DNA of 64,000 nt from Mycolicibacterium sp. S2-37 (GTDB lineage: Bacteria; Actinomycetota; Actinomycetes; Mycobacteriales; Mycobacteriaceae): NCBI RefSeq assembly GCF_017352375.1, contig NZ_JAFEVR010000006.1, positions 298,989 through 362,988 of the forward strand, in the 5' to 3' direction. The position numbers were made by a program, and so were the translations under genes. Each line of letters starts with the position of its first letter. Within the stretch, counting starts at the first letter, position 1. Under the pieces are notes generated by a model. It ran no database searches and was not told the origin of the DNA. It saw only the letters and a list, made by a program, of their open reading frames with translations. Below, in pieces: positions 42,813 through 51,813 of the stretch.

Positions 42813-44210
42813 ATGAGTACGACGACTCCAACCCTGAAAAAGGCCCTCAACCAGCGTCAGCTCAGGATGATCGCCATCGGCGGCGTGATCGGCGCCGGTC
42901 TGTTCGTCGGGTCCGGGGTGGTGATGTCCGAGACCGGTCCTGGTGCGTTCATCACCTACGCCCTGGCCGGCCTGCTGATCATCATGGTGATGCGGATGCT
43001 GGCCGAGATGGCGGTGGCCAATCCGTCGACCGGGTCCTTCGCCGACTACTCGCGCGAGGCGCTCGGGCACTGGGCGGGCTTCTCGGTCGGCTGGCTGTAC
43101 TGGTACTTCTGGGTGATCGTCGTCGGATTCGAGGCGATCGCCGGGGCGAAGATCGTCCAGTACTGGCTCGACATCCCCCTGTGGCTGTGCGCGCTGGTGT
43201 TCATGATCCTGATGACCGCCACGAACCTGTTCTCGGTGAAGTCCTACGGGGAATTCGAGTTCTGGTTCGCCGGTATCAAGGTCGCCGCGATCGTCGTCTT
43301 CATCGCGATCGGCGCGTGCTTCGTGTTCGGGCTGTGGCCCGGCCGGTCGATGGACTTCTCCAATCTCACCGACCACGGCGGCTTCCTGCCGATGGGGGCG
43401 AGCGTGATCACCGTGTCGATCGTCACGGTCATCTTCTCGATGGTGGGTCCGGAGATCGCGACGATCGCCGCCGCCGAATCGTCGGACCCCGAGAGAGCCG
43501 TGGCCAAAGCCGCCAACTCGGTGATCATGCGAATCCTGCTCTTCTACGTGGGCTCCATCTTCCTGCTGGTGACGATCCTGCCCTGGAACGACGAGGGCCT
43601 CGCCGGTTCACCGTTCGTCGCGGCCTTCACCGAGATGGGGATCCCGTACGCCGACCACATCATGAACGCCGTCGTGCTGACCGCGGTGCTGAGCTGCCTC
43701 AACTCGGGCATGTACACCGCCTCCCGGATGTTGTTCGTCCTCGCCGACCGCAACGAAGCACCCGCTCAGCTGGTCAAACTGAGCCGAAACAGCGTCCCGG
43801 TCAATGCGATCCTCGCGTCATCGGTCGTCGGCTTCCTGTGCGTGATCGCAGCCGCGTTCGCCGAGGACACGATCTTCGCGTTCCTGCTGAACTCCAGTGG
43901 CGCCATCATCTTGTTCGTCTACCTGCTGATCGCGATCTCGCAGATCGTGCTGCGTTACCGCGGCCGGGAAAAGGAACTAAAGGTGAAGATGTGGCTGTTC
44001 CCGGTGTTGTCGATCCTGACCGTCATCGGGATGCTGGCCATCCTGGTGCAGATGTATCTCGACAGTGCGCTGCGCTCGCAACTCGTGCTCAGCCTGCTGT
44101 CGTGGGTGGTGGTGCTGGGCCTCTACGCGGCCAACCGGCGGTTCATGCGGGACCGCCGCCCGTCCGATCGGCCGGGCGGAGCGGAACCGTCTGAGCCGGT
44201 CGCTCACTGA
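42813..44210 (+). CDS. amino-acid permease (APC superfamily, GABA-permease-like)
   Basis: 465 residues, twelve membrane helices. The N-terminal QRQLRMIAIGGVIGAGLFVGSGVVMSETGPGAFI is the AAT-family signature with the unwound-helix glycine motif; next comes the MRMLAEMAVANPSTGSFADYSREALGHWAGFSVGWLYWYFW segment. These fit proton-coupled permeases for neutral amino acids or GABA. The cytoplasmic tail is charged. It is 29 nt after glpD but has a weak ribosome site. This gene and the next are not part of the M. tuberculosis order as I recall it, so they look inserted between glpD1 and accD6. Its 3' end overlaps the convergent EamA gene by 68 nt. Confidence 0.88.
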   Translation: MSTTTPTLKKALNQRQLRMIAIGGVIGAGLFVGSGVVMSETGPGAFITYALAGLLIIMVMRMLAEMAVANPSTGSFADYSREALGHWAGFSVGWLYWYFWVIVVGFEAIAGAKIVQYWLDIPLWLCALVFMILMTATNLFSVKSYGEFEFWFAGIKVAAIVVFIAIGACFVFGLWPGRSMDFSNLTDHGGFLPMGASVITVSIVTVIFSMVGPEIATIAAAESSDPERAVAKAANSVIMRILLFYVGSIFLLVTILPWNDEGLAGSPFVAAFTEMGIPYADHIMNAVVLTAVLSCLNSGMYTASRMLFVLADRNEAPAQLVKLSRNSVPVNAILASSVVGFLCVIAAAFAEDTIFAFLLNSSGAIILFVYLLIAISQIVLRYRGREKELKVKMWLFPVLSILTVIGMLAILVQMYLDSALRSQLVLSLLSWVVVLGLYAANRRFMRDRRPSDRPGGAEPSEPVAH

Positions 44211-44997
44211 CGATCAGTGCGCCGATGACGAGCGCGATGCCGATCAGCTCCACCCGTGACGGGACCTGCCGGAGCATCAGGAAGCCGGCTCCGACAGCGG
44301 CGACCGGAAGCAGCGCGAGCAACAGCGCGAACCGGCCGCGCCCCACCATCCGCAGCACCTGCTGGTCCAGCAGGTAGGGGATCACACTGGACAGGACGGC
44401 AAGCGCGAGCACCATCGAAGCGACCCGCACCAGGGACTCCGACCGAGTGTCCTGGTGCAGAACGGAGATGAGCAGCGGCGAGGTGACCACCGCGGCGACG
44501 GTCCAGCCGACCGCCAGCGAGCTCATCGAGTCGGTGGTGCCGGCGACGACCTTGCCCAGCACCACGTAGCCCGCCCAGAACGCGGCAGCGAGCAGCGCGA
44601 AGGCGACTCCGAGAGGTTCACCGGCGAACTGCACATCGGCGATGAATGCGACACCGGCGCCCGCCGCGACCAGCGAGGCCACGCCCCGCGCCGACCGCGA
44701 CGCGTAGGCCACCACCGCGATCGGGCCCAGGAACTCGATCGCGACGGCGGTGCCGAGTGGCAGCCGGGCGATCGACTCGTAGAAGCAGATGTTCATCAGC
44801 GCGGTGACGACGCCGAATCCGGCTGCCAGCAGCAGCCGGCGGCCCCGCCACGCCGCCTTTCGGGGACGCACCAGCGCCACGATCACCAGGGCGCTGACCG
44901 CGACACGCAGCCACGCCACCGCGGCGGGCGGGAACGCGTCGAACAGCAGCACGCCGACCGACGCCCCGACGTACATCGACGTGCCGCTGAGCACCAT
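44143..44997 (-). CDS. EamA/DMT-family inner-membrane exporter
   Basis: About 284 residues from the ATG at 44997. The open frame runs on into accD6, and similarity-like residues (RSSSTAAAPLL) extend about 12 codons upstream, so a CTG start near 45033 is possible. Ten membrane helices in two EamA repeats: the first has GTAVAIEFLGPIAVVAYASR and the second YLLDQQVLRMVGRGRFALLLALLPVAAVGAGFLMLRQVPSRVELIGIALVIGAL. It resembles RhtA/YdcZ-type threonine and metabolite exporters. It lies directly downstream of accD6. Confidence 0.82.
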   Translation of the reverse strand: MVLSGTSMYVGASVGVLLFDAFPPAAVAWLRVAVSALVIVALVRPRKAAWRGRRLLLAAGFGVVTALMNICFYESIARLPLGTAVAIEFLGPIAVVAYASRSARGVASLVAAGAGVAFIADVQFAGEPLGVAFALLAAAFWAGYVVLGKVVAGTTDSMSSLAVGWTVAAVVTSPLLISVLHQDTRSESLVRVASMVLALAVLSSVIPYLLDQQVLRMVGRGRFALLLALLPVAAVGAGFLMLRQVPSRVELIGIALVIGALIVSERPAQTVPLRPADRTGGGPA

Positions 44998-45038
44998 CAG
45001 CAGTGGTGCGGCCGCGGTCGAGGACGAGCGCAGAACCC

Positions 45039-46472
45039 TTACAGCGGGATGTTCTTGTGCCGGCCGCGCCGGGCGGGTGCCTCGGCCAGCGCCTGGGTCA
45101 GCTTGCTGCGGGTGTGGGCGGGGTCGATCTTCTCGTCCACCACGCCGATCTCGATGGCCGAGTCGACGCCGCCTGCGATCCGCTCGTGCTCGACGGCGAG
45201 CTGCTCGTGCAGCGCCTCGCGGTCCTCCGGGGCGGCCGCGGCCAGCTTCTTCTTGTGCAGGATTCCGACGGCGGCCTTGGCGCCCATCACGGCGACCTCG
45301 GCATCCGGCCACGCGAAGACCTTGGTGGCACCCAGCGACCGCGAGTTCATCGCGATGTAGGCGCCGCCGTAGATCTTGCGGGTGACCAGCGTGACGCGCG
45401 GAACGGTGGCCTCGCCGAACGCGTGCAGCAGCTTGGCGCCGCGACGGACCACGCCGCCCCACTCCTGGTCCACACCTGGCAGATAGCCGGGCACGTCGAC
45501 GATGACGACGATCGGGATGCCGAACGCGTCGCACAGCCGCACGAACCGGGCCGCCTTCTCGGCGGACTCGGAGTTCAGGCAGCCGCCGAGGCGCAGCGGG
45601 TTGTTGGCGAGCACGCCGACGCTCCGACCGGCCAGCCGGCCCAGGCCGACGACCATCGACGGCGCCCACTTGGCCTGGAACTCCTCGAACGGCGCACCCT
45701 CATCGAGCAGGGCGTTCACCAGCGGGTGGACGTCGTAGGCGCGGCGGGCCGACTCGGGCAGCAGCGCGGTGAGGTCGCTGTCGCCGGCCTCGGCCTTGGT
45801 GCGGTCGAAATGGCCCTGCTGGCAGAACAATCCGACCAGCCGGCGGCCGCGCTCGTAGGCATCGTCCATATCGTCGGCGACGATGTGGCACACACCGGAC
45901 TTCTTGTGGTGGGTCTCCGGGCCGCCGAGCGAGGCCATGTCGACGTCTTCGCCGGTGACGCTGCGCACGACGTCGGGGCCGGTGACGAACACCCGGCCCT
46001 CAGGCGCCATGATGACGACATCGGTGAGCGCCGGGCCGTAGGCCGCGCCGCCGGCGGCGAAGCCGACCACCACCGAGATCTGCGGGATGTATCCCGAAGC
46101 GCGGATCATCGCCTCGAACACCAGGCCGACCGCGTGCAGCGCCTTGACGCCCTCGGCCAGCCGGGCGCCGCCGGAGTGCCAGATGCCGACGATCGGGCTC
46201 TGCTCTTCGATCGCGGTGTCGTAGGCGTTGACGATGTGGCGGCAGCCCTCGACGCCCATGGCGCCACCCATCACGGTGCCGTCGGTGCAGAAGGCGATGG
46301 TGCGCACGCCGTTGACCGTGCCCGCCGCGGCCAGCACACCCGAGCGGTCGCGCTCGTGCAGCAGTTCGACGCTGTCGTCGTCGAAGAACGTGCTCAGACG
46401 CAGCAGCGGATCGCGCGGGTCGACCGGTTCGCCGTCGGTTCCGGGGGCGGGCCGACTTTGCATGGTCGTCAT
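45039..46472 (-). CDS. accD6: acyl-CoA carboxylase beta subunit AccD6
   Basis: 477 residues. Carboxyltransferase beta subunit with the N-terminal crotonase half (GVRTIAFCTDGTVMGGAMGVEGCRHIVNAYDTAIEEQSPIVGIWHSGGARLAEGV) and the C-terminal half (GGCLNSESAEKAARFVRLCDAFGIPIVVIVDVPGYLPG, then GAYIAMNSRSLGATKVFAWPDAEVAVMGAKAAVGILH). The oxyanion-hole glycine pairs are kept. It forms malonyl-CoA for FAS-I/FAS-II with an AccA alpha subunit encoded elsewhere. It is the last gene of the fabD-acpM-kasA-kasB-accD6 operon, 10 nt after kasB, the same place as Rv2247. Confidence 0.93.
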   Translation of the reverse strand: MTTMQSRPAPGTDGEPVDPRDPLLRLSTFFDDDSVELLHERDRSGVLAAAGTVNGVRTIAFCTDGTVMGGAMGVEGCRHIVNAYDTAIEEQSPIVGIWHSGGARLAEGVKALHAVGLVFEAMIRASGYIPQISVVVGFAAGGAAYGPALTDVVIMAPEGRVFVTGPDVVRSVTGEDVDMASLGGPETHHKKSGVCHIVADDMDDAYERGRRLVGLFCQQGHFDRTKAEAGDSDLTALLPESARRAYDVHPLVNALLDEGAPFEEFQAKWAPSMVVGLGRLAGRSVGVLANNPLRLGGCLNSESAEKAARFVRLCDAFGIPIVVIVDVPGYLPGVDQEWGGVVRRGAKLLHAFGEATVPRVTLVTRKIYGGAYIAMNSRSLGATKVFAWPDAEVAVMGAKAAVGILHKKKLAAAAPEDREALHEQLAVEHERIAGGVDSAIEIGVVDEKIDPAHTRSKLTQALAEAPARRGRHKNIPL

Positions 46473-46482
46473 CTGTTTCCTC

Positions 46483-47736
46483 CTAGTACTTCCCGAAAGC
46501 GACCGCTACGTTGTGCCCGCCGAATCCGAACGAATTGTTGATGGCGTACTGGTAGTTGCCAGGACGCGGTGAACCCGCGACGACGTCGAGATCGATCTCG
46601 GGGTCGAGGTTCTTCAGGTTGAGCGTCGGGGGGATCACCCCGTTCTTCAACGCCAGCACGGTGAGGATGGACTCCACCGCCCCTACGGCGCCGACCGAAT
46701 GACCGAGGGCGCCCTTGGGCGCGTACACGGCGGGCCGATGCCCACCCATCGCGTTGTTGATCGCCTTGCTCTCGGCCACGTCGCCGACGCTGGTGCCGGT
46801 GGCGTGCGCGTTGACGTGGTCGATATCCGACGGCTGCAGACCCGCCAGCTGGATGGCCCGGGTCATCGCCCAGCCGGCCTGTTCGCCGTTGGGGTCGGGG
46901 GCCACGATGTGGTAGCCGTCGGAGGTGATGCTCGCACCCATGATGCGGGCGAGGATCTCCGCACCGCGGGCCTTGGCGTGCTCTTCGGTCTCGATCACCA
47001 TGAGCGCGCCCCCTTCGCCGAACACGAACCCGTTGCGGTCCCTGTCGAACGGGCGGCAGGCGCCCGCGGGGTCGTCGTTCGTGGTGGACAGCACGATCCG
47101 CATCTGCGCGAATCCGGCGATCGGCACGGCCTCGATCCGGGTCTCCACGCCACCGCAGATCGCGACGTCCGCTTCACCCAGGACGATGTTGCGCCACGCC
47201 TGAGCGATGCCCTCGGAGCCGGAGGCGCAGGCCGACACCGGGGTGACCACCCCGGCGCGGGCCTTGCGCTCCAGTCCGACCGCCGCCGCGGCGGCATTCG
47301 GCATGTACATCTGCACGGCCAGCGGCGACACGGCTTTCAGCCCGTTGGCGCGCATCCCGTCATAGGCGTAGAGCAGTTCCTCGGTGGACCCCATGCCGGT
47401 GCCGATGGAGACCATCAGCCTGCGAGGATCGACGTCCGGCGAACCGGCCCGCTCCCAGGCCCGACGGCTGAGCACCGTCGACATCTTCTGCAGGTACGAC
47501 AGCCGCCGCAGTTCGACCTGCGTCAGCTCACCGTCGAAGTCCTCCAGAAGATGGCCGCCGATGCGCACCGGCAGGTCGTACTCCTCGACGAACGGGTCGT
47601 CGAGTTTGCGGATACCACTGTGCCCGTCCAGCAGACGCTGCCAAGTGTTCTCTGCGTCGGTTGCCAGGGCAGTCGTCATCGCGATGCCGGTGACGACGAC
47701 GTTGGGGAAGCCGTTCCCCGTGGCTAACCGTGCCAT
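46483..47736 (-). CDS. kasB: beta-ketoacyl-ACP synthase KasB
   Basis: 417 residues. Ketosynthase with Cys170 in [14 protein letters not shown], His in [12 protein letters not shown], and His in [16 protein letters not shown], so the Cys-His-His triad is complete; the C-terminal NSFGFGGHN is standard. It is distinguished from KasA by order (second ketosynthase, next to accD6). KasB extends mycolate chains to full length and is important for acid-fastness and virulence in M. tuberculosis. It starts 41 nt after kasA. Confidence 0.92.
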   Translation of the reverse strand: MARLATGNGFPNVVVTGIAMTTALATDAENTWQRLLDGHSGIRKLDDPFVEEYDLPVRIGGHLLEDFDGELTQVELRRLSYLQKMSTVLSRRAWERAGSPDVDPRRLMVSIGTGMGSTEELLYAYDGMRANGLKAVSPLAVQMYMPNAAAAAVGLERKARAGVVTPVSACASGSEGIAQAWRNIVLGEADVAICGGVETRIEAVPIAGFAQMRIVLSTTNDDPAGACRPFDRDRNGFVFGEGGALMVIETEEHAKARGAEILARIMGASITSDGYHIVAPDPNGEQAGWAMTRAIQLAGLQPSDIDHVNAHATGTSVGDVAESKAINNAMGGHRPAVYAPKGALGHSVGAVGAVESILTVLALKNGVIPPTLNLKNLDPEIDLDVVAGSPRPGNYQYAINNSFGFGGHNVAVAFGKY

Positions 47737-47777
47737 TACTACTTACTCCAGGTGAGATGTCGTGCGTCCGGCAGCTA

Positions 47778-49028
47778 TCAGTAGCGACCGAACGCCAGCG
47801 CCACATTGTGGCCACCGAATCCGAACGAGTTGTTGATGGCGTACTGGTAGTCGCCGTACCGTGGCTCGCCCGCAACGACATCGAGATCGATCTCGGGATC
47901 GGGAGTCTCGTAGTTCAGCGTGGGCGGGATGACGCCGTCACGCAGCGCCATCACGGTGAGGATCGACTCCAGGGCACCGACCGCACCGATCGAGTGGCCC
48001 AGCGCCGACTTCGGTGCGTACACCGCGGCGTGCTCCACACCGGCGACCCGAAGCGCGTTGGCCTCGGCGGTGTCTCCGATCGGAGTGGCGGTGGCGTGCG
48101 CGTTGACGTGGTTGATGTCCTTGGCGGACAGGCCCGCCGTCTCCATCGCCCGCTTCATCGCGTGGCCGGCCCGCAGGCCGTCCGCCGCCGGCGCCACCAT
48201 GTGGAAGGCGTCCGACGTGATGCCTGCGCCCATGAGCCGGGCCAGCGGCTTGGCGCCACGGGCCTTGGCGTGCTCCTCGGTCTCGATGATCATCATCGCC
48301 CCGGCCTCGCCGAAGACGAAGCCGTCACGGTCCTTGTCGAACGGCCGCGAGGCGCCCTCGGGATCGTCGTTGCGGGTCGACATGGCGCGCATCATCGAGA
48401 ACGCCGCGATGGGCAGCGCCTCGATGCCGCCCTCCACGCCGCCGACGACGGCGAAGTCCGCGTCACCCATGACGATCTGACGCCAGCCGTGGGCGATGGC
48501 CTCCGAGCCCGACGAGCACGCCGACACCGGGGTGATGACCCCGGCACGGGCGCCCAGCTGCAGGCCGGCCACGGCAGCCGCACCGTTCGGCATGATCATC
48601 TGAACGGCGAGCGGGGACACCTTGCGGGGCCCGCCCTCGTTCATCGCGTCGTAGGTCTCGACGATCTTCTCGCCGCCACCCAAACCGGTGCCGATGATCA
48701 CGGCGAACCGGTCCGGGTCGACTTCCGGCTTCCCGGCGTTCTCCCAGAGCCGACCGGAGACGAGCTTCGACATGCGCTGCACGTAAGACATACGGCGCAT
48801 ATCGATGCGGGTCATGTGGTCGTCGACGTTGTCCACCAGGTGACCACCGATGCGCACGGGCAGGTCCCACTTGGTGACGAAATCGTCCTCGAGAACGCGG
48901 ATGCCGCTTTCGCCAGCCAGCAGGCCCTTCCACGTGCTCTCGATGTCCGCGGCGAGCGACGTGGTGGCCTCGACGGCAGTCACGACTACGCTGGGGAACC
49001 CTCCGTTAGCCGTGGAAGGCCTGGTCAC
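47778..49028 (-). CDS. kasA: beta-ketoacyl-ACP synthase KasA
   Basis: 416 residues from a GTG that overlaps the acpM stop (GTGA). Cys171 in [14 protein letters not shown] is at the same number as in M. tuberculosis KasA; the two histidines are in [12 protein letters not shown] and [16 protein letters not shown]. It condenses malonyl-AcpM with the growing chain in FAS-II and is essential in mycobacteria. The protein shares most motifs with KasB next to it, which are tandem duplicates. Confidence 0.94.
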   Translation of the reverse strand: MTRPSTANGGFPSVVVTAVEATTSLAADIESTWKGLLAGESGIRVLEDDFVTKWDLPVRIGGHLVDNVDDHMTRIDMRRMSYVQRMSKLVSGRLWENAGKPEVDPDRFAVIIGTGLGGGEKIVETYDAMNEGGPRKVSPLAVQMIMPNGAAAVAGLQLGARAGVITPVSACSSGSEAIAHGWRQIVMGDADFAVVGGVEGGIEALPIAAFSMMRAMSTRNDDPEGASRPFDKDRDGFVFGEAGAMMIIETEEHAKARGAKPLARLMGAGITSDAFHMVAPAADGLRAGHAMKRAMETAGLSAKDINHVNAHATATPIGDTAEANALRVAGVEHAAVYAPKSALGHSIGAVGALESILTVMALRDGVIPPTLNYETPDPEIDLDVVAGEPRYGDYQYAINNSFGFGGHNVALAFGRY

Positions 49029-49318
49029 TGGGTGAACTTCTCGCGCAGTGCGGCAGCGGCCTCGGGGTTCTCTTCCTCGAGCTTCTGGATGTAGGCGACG
49101 ACGTCACCGACGGTACGCAGACCCGCGAGGTCCTCGTCGGGGATCTTCACGCCGTACTTGTCCTCGGTCTGCACGGCGATCTCCACCATCGACAGCGAGT
49201 CGATGTCCAGGTCGTCGACGAACGACTTCTCGGGGGTGACCTCCGAGGGCTCGATACCGGTGACTTCTTCGATGATCTCGGCGAGACCGGCGATGATTTC
49301 TTCCTGACTGGCGGCCAC
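49025..49318 (-). CDS. acpM: meromycolate extension acyl carrier protein
   Basis: 97 residues. The phosphopantetheine Ser41 lies in [14 protein letters not shown]. The protein has a C-terminal extension of about 15 residues beyond a normal ACP ([15 protein letters not shown]), a feature of AcpM. It is acidic and carries the chain between FabD, KasA/B and the reductases. Its mRNA leader contains the hairpin listed next. Confidence 0.95.
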   Translation of the reverse strand: MAASQEEIIAGLAEIIEEVTGIEPSEVTPEKSFVDDLDIDSLSMVEIAVQTEDKYGVKIPDEDLAGLRTVGDVVAYIQKLEEENPEAAAALREKFTQ

Positions 49319-49349
49319 GGGGGCTCCTTCTATCTCGGTGTTGATACAT

Positions 49350-49367
49350 GCCCTCCAGGTGGAGGGC
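49350..49367 (-). promoter_or_regulatory. hairpin in the fabD-acpM spacer
   Basis: GCCCTCC and GGAGGGC pair perfectly around a 4-base loop, 31 nt ahead of the acpM start codon. There is no T run in the transcribed direction, so it is not an intrinsic terminator. It may protect or process the mRNA 5' of acpM, whose product is needed in large amounts. Confidence 0.5.
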
Positions 49368-49405
49368 GTTTTGATGGACGTGCGCTATGCGATTGTCCGA
49401 GCGGG

Positions 49406-50350
49406 TTACAGCTCGGTGAGTCCGTCCAGATCTGCGGGGGTCTTGACGGCGCGCGTCGGGACCCCTTTCAGTTCGCGCTTGGCGATGCCGACGAGTGTGC
49501 CGGCGGGTGGGAATTCGACGATCCCGGCGGGTTCGCGCTCCCGCATCGTCGCGGTGCACAGATCCCAGCGCACGGGCCGGGTCAACTGCGATACGAGCTT
49601 GTCGATCGCGTCGGTGGGCGACGTTACCGGCTGACCGTCGGAGTTCGACAGCAGTGTGATGTTCGGCGCAAGCGAGTCGGCAGTGGCCACGCCTTCGGCT
49701 GCGGCGGCGTATCCGTCGAGGGCCGAGGCCATGAAGTGGGTGTGGAACGCGCCTGCGGTGGCCAGCATGCGCACGCGCGCCTTGGCGGGCGGATCCTCGG
49801 CCAGCTTCTCCAGCGCCGACACCGCTCCGGCGGCCACGATCTGGCCTGCGGCGTTGCGGTTGGCGGGTATGAGGTCGAGTGTCTCGAGGCGGGCCAGCAC
49901 CTCGGACTCCTCGCCGCCGAGCACCGCGGCCATCCCGGTCGGTTCCAGCGCGCAGGCCTTGGCCATCTCGGCGCCGCGGGTGGCGGCGAGCTTGACGGCG
50001 TCGTCGGCGGAGATGATCCCGGCGACGGCGTAGGCGGCGATCTCTCCGACGGAGTGGCCGGCCACGATGATGTCGGTACCGGCCTCGGCGTCAGAGCGCA
50101 ACAGGCCGCGCCGGACCGCCTCCTCGTGGGCCAGCAGCGTCGCGGCGACCACCAGGGGCTGGGTCACGGCGGTGTCGGTGATCTCCTCCGCGGTCGCGGT
50201 GGTGCCGAGTCGGGCGAGATCGAGGCCGCTGATCTGGGACCAGGCGGCGAGGCGCTCACCGGCACCCGGGAGATCCAGCCACGGCTCGAGCATTCCGGGG
50301 GTCTGCGAACCCTGTCCGGGAGCGAGCAGCACGATGGGTCCGTTGGGCAC
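49406..50350 (-). CDS. fabD: malonyl-CoA:ACP transacylase
   Basis: 314 residues from a GTG. Catalytic GHSVGE (Ser at about 95), an Arg in the GAEMAKAC region, His in AGAFHTHFM and the N-terminal APGQGSQTPGM motif are all in place. It loads malonate onto AcpM. First gene of the FAS-II operon; its promoter region contains the palindrome at 50417. Confidence 0.93.
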   Translation of the reverse strand: MPNGPIVLLAPGQGSQTPGMLEPWLDLPGAGERLAAWSQISGLDLARLGTTATAEEITDTAVTQPLVVAATLLAHEEAVRRGLLRSDAEAGTDIIVAGHSVGEIAAYAVAGIISADDAVKLAATRGAEMAKACALEPTGMAAVLGGEESEVLARLETLDLIPANRNAAGQIVAAGAVSALEKLAEDPPAKARVRMLATAGAFHTHFMASALDGYAAAAEGVATADSLAPNITLLSNSDGQPVTSPTDAIDKLVSQLTRPVRWDLCTATMREREPAGIVEFPPAGTLVGIAKRELKGVPTRAVKTPADLDGLTEL

Positions 50351-50416
50351 GTCTTTAAGAGAACACTGTGAAGACGGTTTCGCGCCGTGTAAGAGATTAT
50401 GAACCTGGTCTTAGGA

Positions 50417-50437
50417 TTTTGTGGGGTCTCCACAAAA
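50417..50437. promoter_or_regulatory. perfect palindrome upstream of fabD, probable MabR operator
   Basis: TTTTGTGG-N5-CCACAAAA with no mismatch, 67 nt before the fabD start and 42 nt after the mabR stop. MabR is known to bind upstream of the fasII operon in M. tuberculosis. On the minus strand TAATCT around 50393-50398 could be the -10, which would put the palindrome around or just upstream of the -35. Confidence 0.65.
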
Positions 50438-50478
50438 CGGCATGTGATGGGACTCCATCGAGACCTCGCCGCGATCTG

Positions 50479-51759
50479 TCACCCCGGGCGTGTCAGGGTC
50501 GGACTGGCCGGCCGCACCGCCGGGACCTGCGTGGAAGCACTGTTTGGCGTGCTCGGCAGGTGAGCCTGACGGCCCAACCGTCCGACCGTGGCCGCAACCC
50601 GGAGTACATAGGCGTCACGCGGCAGGGTGGGATCCCGCCCGGTGAAGTCTGCGATGCGTTTGAGCCGGTACCGGACGGTGTTTGGATGAACGAACAATTG
50701 ACGTGCGCACGCCTCGATCGCTCCGCCCGAGTCCAGGTAGGCGTCCAGGGTTTCGGTGAGTGCCGGACCGGCGTCACCGAGCGGCCGCATCACCTCGGTT
50801 TCCAGCGCGGCGATGGCCGTGGCGTCGCCCAGCAGGGCCCGTTCGGGCAGCAGTTCGCGGGCCGGCACCGGCCGGGGGGCGCCGCTCCAGCCGGCGACGG
50901 CATTCATCCCGGAGATGGCCTCGGTGGCGCTGCGGTGGGCGGCCGAGAGGGTCGGTGCGGTGGGTCCGACCACGACCGGGCCCGCAGCGAAAACCTGTGT
51001 CAGATCCCGCAGGAACCGCTCGGTGGGCGACAGCGGCCCGGACACGATGACGACCAGCCACGTCCCGTGGACGTCGGAGAGCACCGCCCGGTCGTGGCGG
51101 CTGACCACTTCGCGGACGTCGTCGCTGGCCTGATCCTTGCGCTCGGGCTGCGGCAGGCCCACGATCACCGTGGCCGGCGCAGTGGCGTCCCAGTTCAGTG
51201 TGGCCGCCTGGGACTGCAGTTCGGGGCCGATGTCGCCGCGCACGACGGCGTCGACGACGTTGGCCTCCATCCGGGTGTCCCACGCGCCGCGCGCCTCGGC
51301 CGCATCGGCGTACCCGGAGGCCGCGGCGAAGGCGAGGTTGCGGCTGTAGCGCAGGATCCCGACCGTCAGCGCGGTCCGCTGCGCCTGATTGCGCGCCAGT
51401 AGCGGCACCACGTCCTCGAAGTGCTCCATGGTCACCCGCACCATGTCGACGGTTTGTCGCAGCGCGATGCGCCGGGTCAACTCCTGCGGAACCAGGGCGA
51501 ACGCCTCCGCGGTGTAGCCGACGTCGCCGCGCGGGTCGCGCATCCACTCGGCGAAGTTGACCAGGGCGGTCTGCACGACGAGCTGGACGCTGGCCCGTTG
51601 CGACGCCTCGAGTTCGGCGAAGAACGGCAGGCGGTCGCCCATCACGTGGACGGCCTCGGTGGCCAGCCGGCCGGAGTACTGCTTCACCCGACGAAGCAGC
51701 GACTCCGGCACCGAATCCAGCAACTCGAGCGAGGGTGGATCCACTCCGTTGTCGGTCAT
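50479..51759 (-). CDS. mabR: PucR-type regulator of mycolate synthesis (MabR)
   Basis: 426 residues. The N-terminal 150 form a helical sensory domain, a GGDEF-like middle follows, and the C terminus (about 345-395) is a PucR helix-turn-helix: LDSGGAIEACARQLFVHPNTVRYRLKRIADFTGRDP. Position directly between aceE and fabD is as for Rv2242, which is MabR, the repressor-type regulator of fasII in M. tuberculosis that responds to long-chain acyl-CoA. A Pro/Ser/Thr tail of about 25 residues follows the HTH. The gene may be leaderless (see the -10 at 51766). Confidence 0.88.
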   Translation of the reverse strand: MTDNGVDPPSLELLDSVPESLLRRVKQYSGRLATEAVHVMGDRLPFFAELEASQRASVQLVVQTALVNFAEWMRDPRGDVGYTAEAFALVPQELTRRIALRQTVDMVRVTMEHFEDVVPLLARNQAQRTALTVGILRYSRNLAFAAASGYADAAEARGAWDTRMEANVVDAVVRGDIGPELQSQAATLNWDATAPATVIVGLPQPERKDQASDDVREVVSRHDRAVLSDVHGTWLVVIVSGPLSPTERFLRDLTQVFAAGPVVVGPTAPTLSAAHRSATEAISGMNAVAGWSGAPRPVPARELLPERALLGDATAIAALETEVMRPLGDAGPALTETLDAYLDSGGAIEACARQLFVHPNTVRYRLKRIADFTGRDPTLPRDAYVLRVAATVGRLGRQAHLPSTPNSASTQVPAVRPASPTLTRPG

Positions 51760-51765
51760 CCCTAA

Positions 51766-51771
51766 AATCTA
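51766..51771 (-). promoter_or_regulatory. mabR: -10 element for leaderless mabR
   Basis: On the minus strand TAGATT (TANNNT) ends 6 nt before the mabR ATG. A TTAGGG stretch fills the gap and is too close to act as a normal ribosome site. It suggests mabR has its own promoter in the 54 nt after aceE. Confidence 0.45.
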
Positions 51772-51813
51772 CGCCCGATTTCTGGCTGGTTCCTCCAAAG
51801 TGGCGAGGCTGGT

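Noticed and set aside
44143..45669. 508-codon frame including the EamA exporter
   Set aside because: The first 220 or so codons are antisense-free but out of frame within accD6 and have no family features; the exporter begins near 44997-45033.
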